A DNA stretch of 64,000 nt from an uncultured SAR86 cluster bacterium (GTDB lineage Bacteria; Pseudomonadota; Gammaproteobacteria; Magnimaribacterales; TMED112), in the NCBI GenBank assembly GCA_902610995.1, contig CACLXU010000002.1, forward strand, positions 1-64,000, in the 5' to 3' direction. Each line of letters opens with the position of its first letter. Position 1 is the first letter of the stretch. Under the pieces are notes generated by a model that worked only from the letters and a program-made list of their open reading frames with translations, ran no database searches and was not told where the DNA came from. Below are positions 50,606 through 59,483 of this stretch, piece after piece. Both the position numbers and the translations under genes were made by a program.

Positions 50606-52830
50606 TGGATCCAAAATATTTTCCAATTGAAATTGAAGAAAAGTGGTCGAAAATATGGGCTCAAAGATCACTGGATAGACCGAAGGCCAAGAATCGGTTT
50701 TCTCAAATTATTCCGCCTCCCAACGTAACTGGAACCCTTCACATGGGACATAGCTTTCAGTATGCCATCATGGACTTTTATACCAGATATCATCATATGA
50801 ATGGTGCTGATTCCTATTGGCAAGTTGGGACAGATCATGCGGGTATTGCCACACAGATGGTAGTTGAGAATAATCTTGCCAATGAGGGTAAAACTAAAGA
50901 TGAACTGGGGAGAGATAAATTCATTGAGGAGGTCTGGAAGTGGAAAGATTTTTCTGAAGAAAAAATCTCATCTCAAATGAAAAGGCTAGGCATCACTGTA
51001 GATTGGGATAAATACCGATTTACACTTGATGATGAGTATTATCAAGGCGTTATTAAAGCTTTTGTTGAGTTGTACCGAAAAGATAAAATCTATCAGGGTT
51101 ACCGTCTGGTAAATTGGGATCCTTCTCTGAAAACAGCTGTCTCTGATTTGGAGGTTATTCGACAGGAAAAAGATGGACTAATTTGGCATATTGCCTATCC
51201 TGTCGAAGATTCACAGGACAAACTAATTGTGGCCACTACCCGACCAGAAACCATGTTTGGCGATATGGCTGTGGCAGTCAACCCTAAAGACAGTAGATAC
51301 AAAAAATTTATTGGTCAATATATAATTTTGCCCTTTGTTGGGCGTAAGATTCCAATTATTGGTGATGAGTATGTTGACATGGAATTTGGTACTGGCTGCC
51401 TTAAAATTACCCCTGGCCATGACTTCAATGATTATGAAATTGGGAAAAAATTTGCGCTCCATGAGATAGATGGAGTTGTGCATACATCAAAGAAATTAGA
51501 AGATTTTGCACCACTAAATATCTTCACAGATACTGCTCATACTAATGATAATGTGCCACAGCAGTTTCAAGATTTAGATCGTTTCAAAGTCAGGAAGGTT
51601 GTGCTGGAAGAATTAAAAAATAAAGACCTTTTAGTCAAAGAGGAAAAACATCCTATAAGTGTTCCCAGAGGTGAACGCTCGAATATTGTTATTGAACCAA
51701 GATTGAGCTATCAGTGGTACGTTAAAACTGCTGACATGGCAAAAAAAGCCAACGCAGCAGTTAACAAAGGAGAAGTGAAATTTCATCCAAACAATTGGAT
51801 TAAGACCTATTTCAATTGGATGGATAACATTCAGGACTGGTGTATCAGTCGCCAAATCTGGTGGGGTCATCGAATTCCAGCATGGCAAGATGCCGAGGGC
51901 AATACTTACGTCGGCTTTGATGAAGAGGAGGTCAGAAGCTTTTATAAACTAGACAATAGAAAACTAAATCAAGTGGAGGATGTTTTGGATACTTGGTTCT
52001 CGTCCTCCCTATGGTCTTTTGGCTCCTTGGGCTGGCCTAATAATACTGACGGCGTAGAAAGGTACTTCCCAACATCTTTATTAGTTACCGGCTTTGACAT
52101 CATATTCTTTTGGGTTGCCCGAATGATGATGATGAGCCTCGAGTTCACCGGGCAAATTCCATTTAAAGATGTTTATGTTACAGGCCTTATACGAGATGAA
52201 AATGGACAAAAAATGTCTAAATCCAAAGGCAATATCATCGACCCTATAGACTTGGTATACGGTATTGAGCTTGAAGATTTGGTTGCAAAACGAACCGCCA
52301 ATCTTATGCAGGAGGGCTTGGCTGAAAAAATTGAAAGAAAAACACGCAAGCAATTCCCTAATGGAATTGAGTCCTATGGCACCGATGCCATGCGTATGAC
52401 ATTTTTTTCGTTAGCGACACATACCAAGGATATAAGTTTTGAAATGGGGCGACTTAAGGGTTACCGAAACTTTTGCAATAAAATGTGGAATGCAGCACGA
52501 TTCATAAATAATTATCCTCACGAATCTGAGGAGTTTATAGCTAAAAATGAGGCAGATAAATGGATTGAAAAAGAATTTGAAGCAGTCTCAAAACAAATTA
52601 ATAAGAATATTGCTGAATACAGATTGGATTTTGCTATGAATGAAGTCTATGAATTTTTTTGGGGCAAGTTTTGTGATAAATATATTGAAGAATGCAAAGC
52701 ATCCGGTGAAACCAGTAATCTACATCCAATGCTTAAAAAGCTCTTACAGCTAATACATCCATTTGCCCCCTTTATTACTGAGGAGATAAATGAGCTTATC
52801 TTTAAAGATGGTTCTTTGATGGATCTTTAA
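50605..52830 (+). CDS. valS: Valyl-tRNA synthetase, C-terminally short (741 aa)
   Basis: PPPNVTGTLHMGHSFQ, CISRQIWWGHRIPAW, KMSKSKGN; ends just after HPFAPFITEEI. Confidence 0.96.
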   Translation: MDPKYFPIEIEEKWSKIWAQRSLDRPKAKNRFSQIIPPPNVTGTLHMGHSFQYAIMDFYTRYHHMNGADSYWQVGTDHAGIATQMVVENNLANEGKTKDELGRDKFIEEVWKWKDFSEEKISSQMKRLGITVDWDKYRFTLDDEYYQGVIKAFVELYRKDKIYQGYRLVNWDPSLKTAVSDLEVIRQEKDGLIWHIAYPVEDSQDKLIVATTRPETMFGDMAVAVNPKDSRYKKFIGQYIILPFVGRKIPIIGDEYVDMEFGTGCLKITPGHDFNDYEIGKKFALHEIDGVVHTSKKLEDFAPLNIFTDTAHTNDNVPQQFQDLDRFKVRKVVLEELKNKDLLVKEEKHPISVPRGERSNIVIEPRLSYQWYVKTADMAKKANAAVNKGEVKFHPNNWIKTYFNWMDNIQDWCISRQIWWGHRIPAWQDAEGNTYVGFDEEEVRSFYKLDNRKLNQVEDVLDTWFSSSLWSFGSLGWPNNTDGVERYFPTSLLVTGFDIIFFWVARMMMMSLEFTGQIPFKDVYVTGLIRDENGQKMSKSKGNIIDPIDLVYGIELEDLVAKRTANLMQEGLAEKIERKTRKQFPNGIESYGTDAMRMTFFSLATHTKDISFEMGRLKGYRNFCNKMWNAARFINNYPHESEEFIAKNEADKWIEKEFEAVSKQINKNIAEYRLDFAMNEVYEFFWGKFCDKYIEECKASGETSNLHPMLKKLLQLIHPFAPFITEEINELIFKDGSLMDL

Positions 52831-52859
52831 AACTATTTCTTTGCCCCCATTACATAGGT

Positions 52860-53513
52860 ATGTCAAAGATACTTTTAATTGGAGCAAGTTCGGCAATTGC
52901 TCAAGCACTTCAAGAGAATTCTAATAAAGATTTCATTGCCTTATCAAGGTCTGCTGGTAACCTCGACCTTGAGGGTGATTTATCAGAGCTGGATGACCTT
53001 GGACCAATCTCAGGCATGGTTTATTTTCCTGGAACTATAAATCTAAAGCCTTTTGCTATGTTAAAAGAGGAGGATTATCTTGCTGACTTTAATGTCAATG
53101 TGCTTGGGGCCGTAAAAGTTCTAAAAAAAGTAATTAATAATCTAAAAGAGGCCGAGGGAGCAAGCGTTGTCTTTGTTTCATCAGTAGCTGCAAACTTAGG
53201 TCTACCTTACCATGCAAGTATCTCAGCATCAAAATCAGCTTTGGAAGGTTTAGCAAAATCACTAGCATCTGAATATGCATCAGCCAAGGTGTGTTTCAAT
53301 GTTGTAGCACCAAGTCTCACCAATACTCCAATGGCTGGCAATCTATTAAAAACAGATAGGCAAGTTGAGGCTAATGAAGAAAGAAATCCAATGAAACAGA
53401 TTGGAAAGCCAGAACAGATTGCCAATTCAATCAATTTCCTTTTAGATGCCCACAATAACTGGATGACAGGCCAGATTATCCCTGTCGATGGTGGTATGGG
53501 CAACCTTAAATAA
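52860..53513 (+). CDS. Short-chain dehydrogenase/reductase
   Basis: ILLIGASSAIAQAL, SSVAANLGLPYHASISASKSAL, GQIIPVDGGM. Confidence 0.88.
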   Translation: MSKILLIGASSAIAQALQENSNKDFIALSRSAGNLDLEGDLSELDDLGPISGMVYFPGTINLKPFAMLKEEDYLADFNVNVLGAVKVLKKVINNLKEAEGASVVFVSSVAANLGLPYHASISASKSALEGLAKSLASEYASAKVCFNVVAPSLTNTPMAGNLLKTDRQVEANEERNPMKQIGKPEQIANSINFLLDAHNNWMTGQIIPVDGGMGNLK

Positions 53514-53534
53514 ATTCTTTGGTAAGATACAGCT

Positions 53535-54086
53535 ATGGCTTTAACTTACTCTAGTATGCTGCCCCTAGGTACTCAACTAATAAATTTTGATTTGCCTAAT
53601 ATCATCGCTGGACAAAACTATTCATCAACGGAAATTGCAACAGACAGACCTGTCTTAATCATGTTTATCTGCAATCATTGTCCTTATGTTGTGCATTATC
53701 ATGATGAACTTAAGAGATTGCATCATGATTTCTCCAAAGAGATTAATTTTGTTGCAGTAAGCTCCAATGATGTTGTCAATTACCCAGAGGATTCTCCGGA
53801 AAAAATGAATGAACTATGGCATGAGCTCGGTTTTTCCTTTCCCTACCTTTATGACGAAACCCAATCAGTTGCTAAAGCATATCAAGCCGAATGCACTCCA
53901 GAGTTTTATCTCTTTGATGCTAAACATAATTTAGTTTATCGAGGCCGTTGCGATGCCACCTCACCAAAATCCAATGAAGAGCCGAATGGTGAAGATCTTA
54001 GAGCAGCCATCAATGCAACAATTAACGAACAGCCAGTCAATTCTAAGCAGTTCCCATCCATGGGCTGCAATATTAAGTGGAAATAG
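53535..54086 (+). CDS. Thioredoxin-like/AhpC-TSA family protein
   Basis: LIMFICNHCPYVVHYHDEL, TPEFYLFDAKHNLVYRGRCD. Confidence 0.88.
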   Translation: MALTYSSMLPLGTQLINFDLPNIIAGQNYSSTEIATDRPVLIMFICNHCPYVVHYHDELKRLHHDFSKEINFVAVSSNDVVNYPEDSPEKMNELWHELGFSFPYLYDETQSVAKAYQAECTPEFYLFDAKHNLVYRGRCDATSPKSNEEPNGEDLRAAINATINEQPVNSKQFPSMGCNIKWK

Positions 54087-54087
54087 C

Positions 54088-54918
54088 TTAAAGCGAATTA
54101 TAGATTATTGCTTCTTTTACTTTGGTTCGCCCTTTTGCCTTCCCTGAAATAAAAGTCGTCTTTTCTGTCTCCTTGAAATTCCATCCATCTTTTTTCTTGA
54201 AATACTCCTTAACTAAATCAACAGAAAAATTAGAAATTAAAATTGAGCACTTGTCCCTAAGATTATTGCATGCCTCAACCATTCTCTCTAAATCATTTAT
54301 ATTGAACTCTTTTGCATTGTATTTTCTGAATGTTTTATATGAAGAGTTTTCATAAGGCCTGTCAACATAAGGAGGATCAAGATAGATAAAATCTCCTTTC
54401 TTAGCTTTTTTTATTGTTTCTTCAAAGTCACAACTACTTATTTCAAAATTGGATAAACTTTTTGAACAGAGGTTGAAGTAGTCTTGAGAGGGGAAAGCAA
54501 TTTTATTCCTACGGCCAACTGGAACATTAAATTCTCCTTTTAGGTTCTCCCTATAAACTCCATTGAAGCATGTTCTATTAAGGTAAATGAATTGATGTGC
54601 TTTGGGGTTTTTTCTAAACTTATCTCTGACTTTGTAGTACTCCTCTTCTGTATGATTATTGATTAATCTTATTGAATTACGATAAAGCTTAGCTGGATCT
54701 AATTTTAACTCTGAATAAAAATTAATTAACTTTTGATTGGTATCAGATAAATATCCTTTTTGGATATAAGAGGGCAAAAGTTTATCTTGCTGTGTCAATG
54801 CAAAGAAAAAGCTTCCGCCTCCAACAAAAGGTTCAATATAATTGTTAATTTTTTGAGAAATTAGATGAGACACTTCCTTAAGAAGCCACTTTTTTCCTCC
54901 GGGCCATTTTAGTATCAT
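54088..54918 (-). CDS. D12-class (Dam-like) DNA adenine methyltransferase
   Basis: ILKWPGGKKWLL, YIEPFVGGGSFFFAL, YLNRTCFNGVYRENLKGEFNVPVGR, FIYLDPPY. Confidence 0.93.
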   Translation of the reverse strand: MILKWPGGKKWLLKEVSHLISQKINNYIEPFVGGGSFFFALTQQDKLLPSYIQKGYLSDTNQKLINFYSELKLDPAKLYRNSIRLINNHTEEEYYKVRDKFRKNPKAHQFIYLNRTCFNGVYRENLKGEFNVPVGRRNKIAFPSQDYFNLCSKSLSNFEISSCDFEETIKKAKKGDFIYLDPPYVDRPYENSSYKTFRKYNAKEFNINDLERMVEACNNLRDKCSILISNFSVDLVKEYFKKKDGWNFKETEKTTFISGKAKGRTKVKEAIIYNSL

Positions 54919-54934
54919 AAAAATATACCTTCAT

Positions 54935-57373
54935 ATGAATATATTTAAAGAAAAATTTCAAGACTGCACTGAAGCTCAAAATTTTAATGAAATTGAGTTT
55001 ACTAAAAAGAGTTTCAAGAAGCCATCAAATTGGGACAAAGAAGACTCAGAGTGGGAAAAGTTTGAAACTGAAACAAAAAGATTTTTAATAAATCTTGGTG
55101 CAACACATATAAATTTTAAAAGCTTTGAATTTGATCTTTCAGAATATCCTTCCCCTAAAAGAAAAAGGCAAATTGATGCAATTGGTCTTATAAATAATCG
55201 TTTCTTGCTTATATGTGAATGCAAGCATACATCAAATTCAAGAAGCAGAGCTGTTGATGGTGCCTTTAATACCATAGAAGCCTATAAGGGACATATAAAA
55301 AGAAGGTTAAAAAAAATTCTTAGGGAAGATTTAGATATACAACCTATTTGGATTGTTAGTACATCAGGCTTGGAACTACAGAATGAAAAAAAGAAGAAGT
55401 ATTTAGAAAATGATGTAATCACGCTTGCTGAGAAAGAAAGAGAATATCTCGATGATTGTGCAGCAACCTCATCAAGCAAAGAATTTGCATTTAATCAATT
55501 TCTTGGCCTCTTTAAAAATCGATCAAATTACTATCAAAACAAGACTTATGGGGTTTTAAAAACAGAAAGAAACGCATTAAGGAATAAACATGCATATACA
55601 TTTGCTATAACTGCAAATGATATGATTCCTATAAGTTATGTTGCGCATAAAAGGGCTGAAAATATTTATTCAGATAGAACAAGTAGCTACCAGCGTGTAT
55701 TAACTAAGCAAAGGCTTAAAAAAATTGCACAACATATTGACGAATCTAAAACGCCCTTTATAAATAACGTCCTTGTAAGCTATAGAGGCAAAAAAGGTGG
55801 TTTTAAAACAAACGAGACAGGTTTGGGTCAAGGCAGAACTGAGCTACTACAATTTCCACATTGTCCTGGAACATTTCATGTTATAGATGGGCAACATAGA
55901 TTATTTAGCTACTGTGGTGTTGAAAATAAAGGGTTGAGGAATCATGTTCTGCTTGTCACTGCTTTTAAAGATTTAACAGAGGAAGAGGAAGCAAGAATCT
56001 TTTTAGAAGTAAATCAGAAGCAAAAAAATGTAGATGCTGGGTTATTGTTAGAGGTTCAGCTGATTTTTGGTGAAAGCACAACTGGAGATAAACAAATTGA
56101 AAATCTCGCTACCTCAATTATTTTAAATTTAAGAGAAGACAAAGACTCACCTTTTGATAGAGGAATAATACCTTTAGCTGAAGGAAGTGGATTACTGCCA
56201 ATTAGAACTTTAAATAAAGATGCATTAACCAGAGGAATGCTCCTTGGCAGAAATAAAGATTTCACTCATGGATATTTGTCAGTTAATGGTGACTTTAGGA
56301 AAACTGTTGATTTTTCAACAGAACTTTTGAAGAGATACTTTCATCGAATCAAAGAAGCTATTCCAGATTACTGGAGCAAAGATAAAAACAAAACTGCGCT
56401 AAAAACTAATTTTATTGGGGGCTTAATTTTGCTGCTAAACAGAATGATAAATGTTGCATTTGGTGATCAAGCAGTTGATTACAGGAAAATTGAAGAAAAG
56501 ATAGATAAGTACGTTGATCATCTTTGCAGGCAACTTGAGAATATTTCAGGCGATCAAAGAAGAATACATTTTGATTGGATATACAATGGACAAAAACTTA
56601 AAGAAGGGCAGATGAAGATGCCACTAGCTATGTCTTGGTTAATCAAAGATTTTATGAAAGATAGATATCCAGAATTATGGCGAACAGAAGATGAGAATGC
56701 TTTGTCTTTAACTGATAGTGAATTGAACTCTGATGAGATAGAGGCAGCAAAAAAACCACTGCAAGACAAGATAAAACTACTAGAAGATCAATTAAAAAAT
56801 AATTTCACTAAGGAAAGAGAAGCTATTATTCTCGAAAAAATTCTTAGAAGATACATACATCAATTATTAAAAGATCACTTTAATTCTTCTCAATCAAATG
56901 GATATGAAGAATATTGGGATAACTTAGCAATGCATAGGCTAAATTTTAATCAGACTAATCAGCACCCTTTTGATGAAGCGCAAGCTGATAATTTAGAAAT
57001 GAAAAGAAAATACCAAGAAAACAAGGTATTCAAGCCCTATAAATTCCTAATTTCACATTGTAACTATCTATCTTTGCTTAAGATATTAAAAATAATTCGT
57101 GCAAGTTTTCCTGAACTTTGGGAAAAAATTTCAGATGCATTTGAAATAACTGATTATGATTCAAATATAAAAAATCAACAATCTAGTAAAGATAAAAAAC
57201 TTGAAAGCTGGATTAGGTTTTTAAATGAGCTTAGAAATTATGAAGGGGGAGCACACACTGGTTTAGATGAAGACAATGTTCCATCAGAAACTGAGCTAGC
57301 ACAAAATATGTTTTCTTATTATAAGAAAGAGCTTGAAAAACGCTTCAAAATACTAAGAAATCTAATTACTTAG
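54935..57373 (+). CDS. DGQHR-domain protein with N-terminal PD-(D/E)XK-like and C-terminal HEPN-like motifs
   Basis: RQIDAIGLINNRFLLICECKH (D81/E95/K97); FHVIDGQHRLFSYCG (DGQHR at residues 318-322); ESWIRFLNELRNYEGGAH (R767-N-x5-H). Confidence 0.85.
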   Translation: MNIFKEKFQDCTEAQNFNEIEFTKKSFKKPSNWDKEDSEWEKFETETKRFLINLGATHINFKSFEFDLSEYPSPKRKRQIDAIGLINNRFLLICECKHTSNSRSRAVDGAFNTIEAYKGHIKRRLKKILREDLDIQPIWIVSTSGLELQNEKKKKYLENDVITLAEKEREYLDDCAATSSSKEFAFNQFLGLFKNRSNYYQNKTYGVLKTERNALRNKHAYTFAITANDMIPISYVAHKRAENIYSDRTSSYQRVLTKQRLKKIAQHIDESKTPFINNVLVSYRGKKGGFKTNETGLGQGRTELLQFPHCPGTFHVIDGQHRLFSYCGVENKGLRNHVLLVTAFKDLTEEEEARIFLEVNQKQKNVDAGLLLEVQLIFGESTTGDKQIENLATSIILNLREDKDSPFDRGIIPLAEGSGLLPIRTLNKDALTRGMLLGRNKDFTHGYLSVNGDFRKTVDFSTELLKRYFHRIKEAIPDYWSKDKNKTALKTNFIGGLILLLNRMINVAFGDQAVDYRKIEEKIDKYVDHLCRQLENISGDQRRIHFDWIYNGQKLKEGQMKMPLAMSWLIKDFMKDRYPELWRTEDENALSLTDSELNSDEIEAAKKPLQDKIKLLEDQLKNNFTKEREAIILEKILRRYIHQLLKDHFNSSQSNGYEEYWDNLAMHRLNFNQTNQHPFDEAQADNLEMKRKYQENKVFKPYKFLISHCNYLSLLKILKIIRASFPELWEKISDAFEITDYDSNIKNQQSSKDKKLESWIRFLNELRNYEGGAHTGLDEDNVPSETELAQNMFSYYKKELEKRFKILRNLIT

Positions 57374-57807
57374 ATTTTAACTTTCCTTATATCTACTTCT
57401 TTTTGTTTCCAGAAGCTAATTAATTCTTCATCATTCTCATATACCATGAATATCTGGTGATGAGATACTTTATTTTTCTCAAGTATTTCTTGTTTTGCAA
57501 TAACTTTGTGTCTCAAATCATTATCTTTTCTCATCAACACCTTTAATGGAAAGTTGAAATATTCTTTTAGCCATTTTTCAGTCTGCTCTCTATATCTCTC
57601 AGGACGTCCTGTAAGGAAAATTATTTTTTTGCCCTTTAATTGATGTTGGATTATTTCATCGATTACTAATTGTATTGGTACATCATCTAGCATTGCTAAA
57701 AAAAAACCTTCCCAGTCCTTTTGCCCCTCTAAGAAATGTTGTCGATGGTCATTATTAGCAATCGTGCCATCAATATCGCAGAGGATGATATCTTTCATAT
57801 TAATCAA
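57370..57807 (-). CDS. HAD-family phosphatase resembling the PNKP 3'-phosphatase domain
   Basis: LCDIDGTIANNDHR, IFLTGRPERYREQTEKWL, LMRKDNDLRHKVIAKQEIL, VYENDEELISFWK. Confidence 0.8.
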   Translation of the reverse strand: MINMKDIILCDIDGTIANNDHRQHFLEGQKDWEGFFLAMLDDVPIQLVIDEIIQHQLKGKKIIFLTGRPERYREQTEKWLKEYFNFPLKVLMRKDNDLRHKVIAKQEILEKNKVSHHQIFMVYENDEELISFWKQKEVDIRKVKI

Positions 57808-58525
57808 CTAGGTTTTTGGGATCCTTTTGTGATACTTCCCAGCGCTTACGTAGGTAGTTGCAGTTTGGGCAATCACTGGCTGCGGGTGGCATAGCATCAC
57901 CATTGAGTGTTTTAACAGCTGCTAATACTTCGCCCTCAACCCAAGAGTCATCACATTCCAATCGTACTAGGTGCAAATCAAAGGTCAGCTTTTGATCAAA
58001 CATTGGTTCATTCTTCTTGCCATTGTAATAGACCAAATATGCCTCTGGCGCCACTTCAAAATCATTCATCCGCATCAGCCATTGATACATCTCCAGCTGA
58101 CGTTTATACCCTTTAGCATATTCCCATTTGGAATAAGTATCTTCCCAATCAAATACATTTTTAGCAGTTGACTTTACATCGACAACAATCAACTCGCCTG
58201 AAGGTTTTTGCCATATGTCATCAACGGCACCGCCAAAATTATAGCCATCCTCCTTATTAATGTGCCTTACACCCTTGAAGTTATTGCGCCAATCATCCAT
58301 TTTGTCGTGGGCAAACGGCACTGCTTCAATCCCATGTTCTAAAAACATGGGATGAGGTTCGGCTTTGGCACGATAATGGTCAAATTCGTTTTTACAGAGG
58401 TTATCGACAGCACTATTAAGTGTGAAGGGCAAACTATGTGGTCTAATTTTATATTTATAAGCCAAATAGAAGCACCTTTGGCAATTCAAGTGTTGTTCTA
58501 CTGCCGATCGACTGATTTTAATCAC
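57800..58525 (-). CDS. PD-(D/E)XK nuclease superfamily protein (RecB/Cas4-like)
   Basis: GGAVDDIWQKPSGELIVVDVKST (D...DxK), QLEMYQWLM (QxxxY motif), paired Cys NCQRC and CPNC. Confidence 0.82.
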   Translation of the reverse strand: MIKISRSAVEQHLNCQRCFYLAYKYKIRPHSLPFTLNSAVDNLCKNEFDHYRAKAEPHPMFLEHGIEAVPFAHDKMDDWRNNFKGVRHINKEDGYNFGGAVDDIWQKPSGELIVVDVKSTAKNVFDWEDTYSKWEYAKGYKRQLEMYQWLMRMNDFEVAPEAYLVYYNGKKNEPMFDQKLTFDLHLVRLECDDSWVEGEVLAAVKTLNGDAMPPAASDCPNCNYLRKRWEVSQKDPKNLVD

Positions 58526-58991
58526 TTTTTAACATCTCCAAATGCAGAATATCATCTTCTAAATAATCTTCACTGGCTCTCACGAAACCAAACTTTTGAT
58601 AATACTCTTCCAAATAACATTGTGCCCCAATTCGAATCGGCAAACCATGGGTTACAGCAATATCATCAATGGCCTTGTTAATTAAGAATTCAGCAATACC
58701 TTTTTTACGATATTCTTGTTTAGTGACTATCCTGCCGATAGACGGTTCTTTAAATTGATGCCTCTCACTGGATTTATCTGCTGGAGGCACAACACGAAGG
58801 TATGAAATTATTGTTCCTGCTTCTTCTATCCAATAATGATTTGATATTTGGTCAAGGTTATCGAGATCTTGGAAAGGGCAGTCTTGTTCTATTATGAATA
58901 CCTCAATCCTTAACTGGATAATTTTGTAAAGTTCATGGTTGTTTAGCTCGCTGAAAGGTTTTAATATTACATCTTCGTTCGTATAGGACAT
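58518..58991 (-). CDS. GNAT family N-acetyltransferase (ElaA-like)
   Basis: LRIEVFIIEQDCPFQDLDNLDQ, SIGRIVTKQEYRKKGIAEFLI. Confidence 0.85.
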   Translation of the reverse strand: MSYTNEDVILKPFSELNNHELYKIIQLRIEVFIIEQDCPFQDLDNLDQISNHYWIEEAGTIISYLRVVPPADKSSERHQFKEPSIGRIVTKQEYRKKGIAEFLINKAIDDIAVTHGLPIRIGAQCYLEEYYQKFGFVRASEDYLEDDILHLEMLKSD

Positions 58992-59000
58992 TTAAGAATT

Positions 59001-59483
59001 ATGAAAGAAAGTATCTACGATTTCAAAGTAAAAGACATTGATGGCAATGAGATATCAATGGCTACTTTTAAAGAAAAGGTTATTTTAATCTGTAATGTGG
59101 CCAGCACATGTGGTTTTACACCCCAGTATAAAGGGCTGCAAAAATTGTATGATGCATATAAAGATCAAGGTTTTGTAGTTCTTGGCTTTCCCTGCAATCA
59201 GTTTGGAATGCAAGAAAAAGGGAATGATTCAGATATTAAAGAATTCTGCGAAAGCAACTTCTCAGTTTCATTTCCAATGTTTGCAAAAATAAACGTTAAT
59301 GGGGCAGATGCCGAACCGCTTTTTAAATTCCTTAGCTCAAATAAAAAAGGATTTATGGGTACTGAAGCAATTAAATGGAATTTTTCGAAATTCTTAGTAG
59401 ATAAAGAGGGGAATATTGTTGGTAGATTTGGGTCATTAGATGATCCGAGCACGTTAGAGAATGACATTAAAGCCCTCTTATAA
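59001..59483 (+). CDS. Glutathione peroxidase family (Cys-type)
   Basis: NVASTCGFTPQYKGLQKLY, LGFPCNQFGMQEKG, KWNFSKFLVD. Confidence 0.95.
   Translation: MKESIYDFKVKDIDGNEISMATFKEKVILICNVASTCGFTPQYKGLQKLYDAYKDQGFVVLGFPCNQFGMQEKGNDSDIKEFCESNFSVSFPMFAKINVNGADAEPLFKFLSSNKKGFMGTEAIKWNFSKFLVDKEGNIVGRFGSLDDPSTLENDIKALL

Noticed and set aside
54088-54918. MTase as an orphan housekeeping Dam
   Set aside because: Not fully excluded, but proximity and divergent arrangement with the nuclease/DGQHR protein makes a linked function the more interesting reading.
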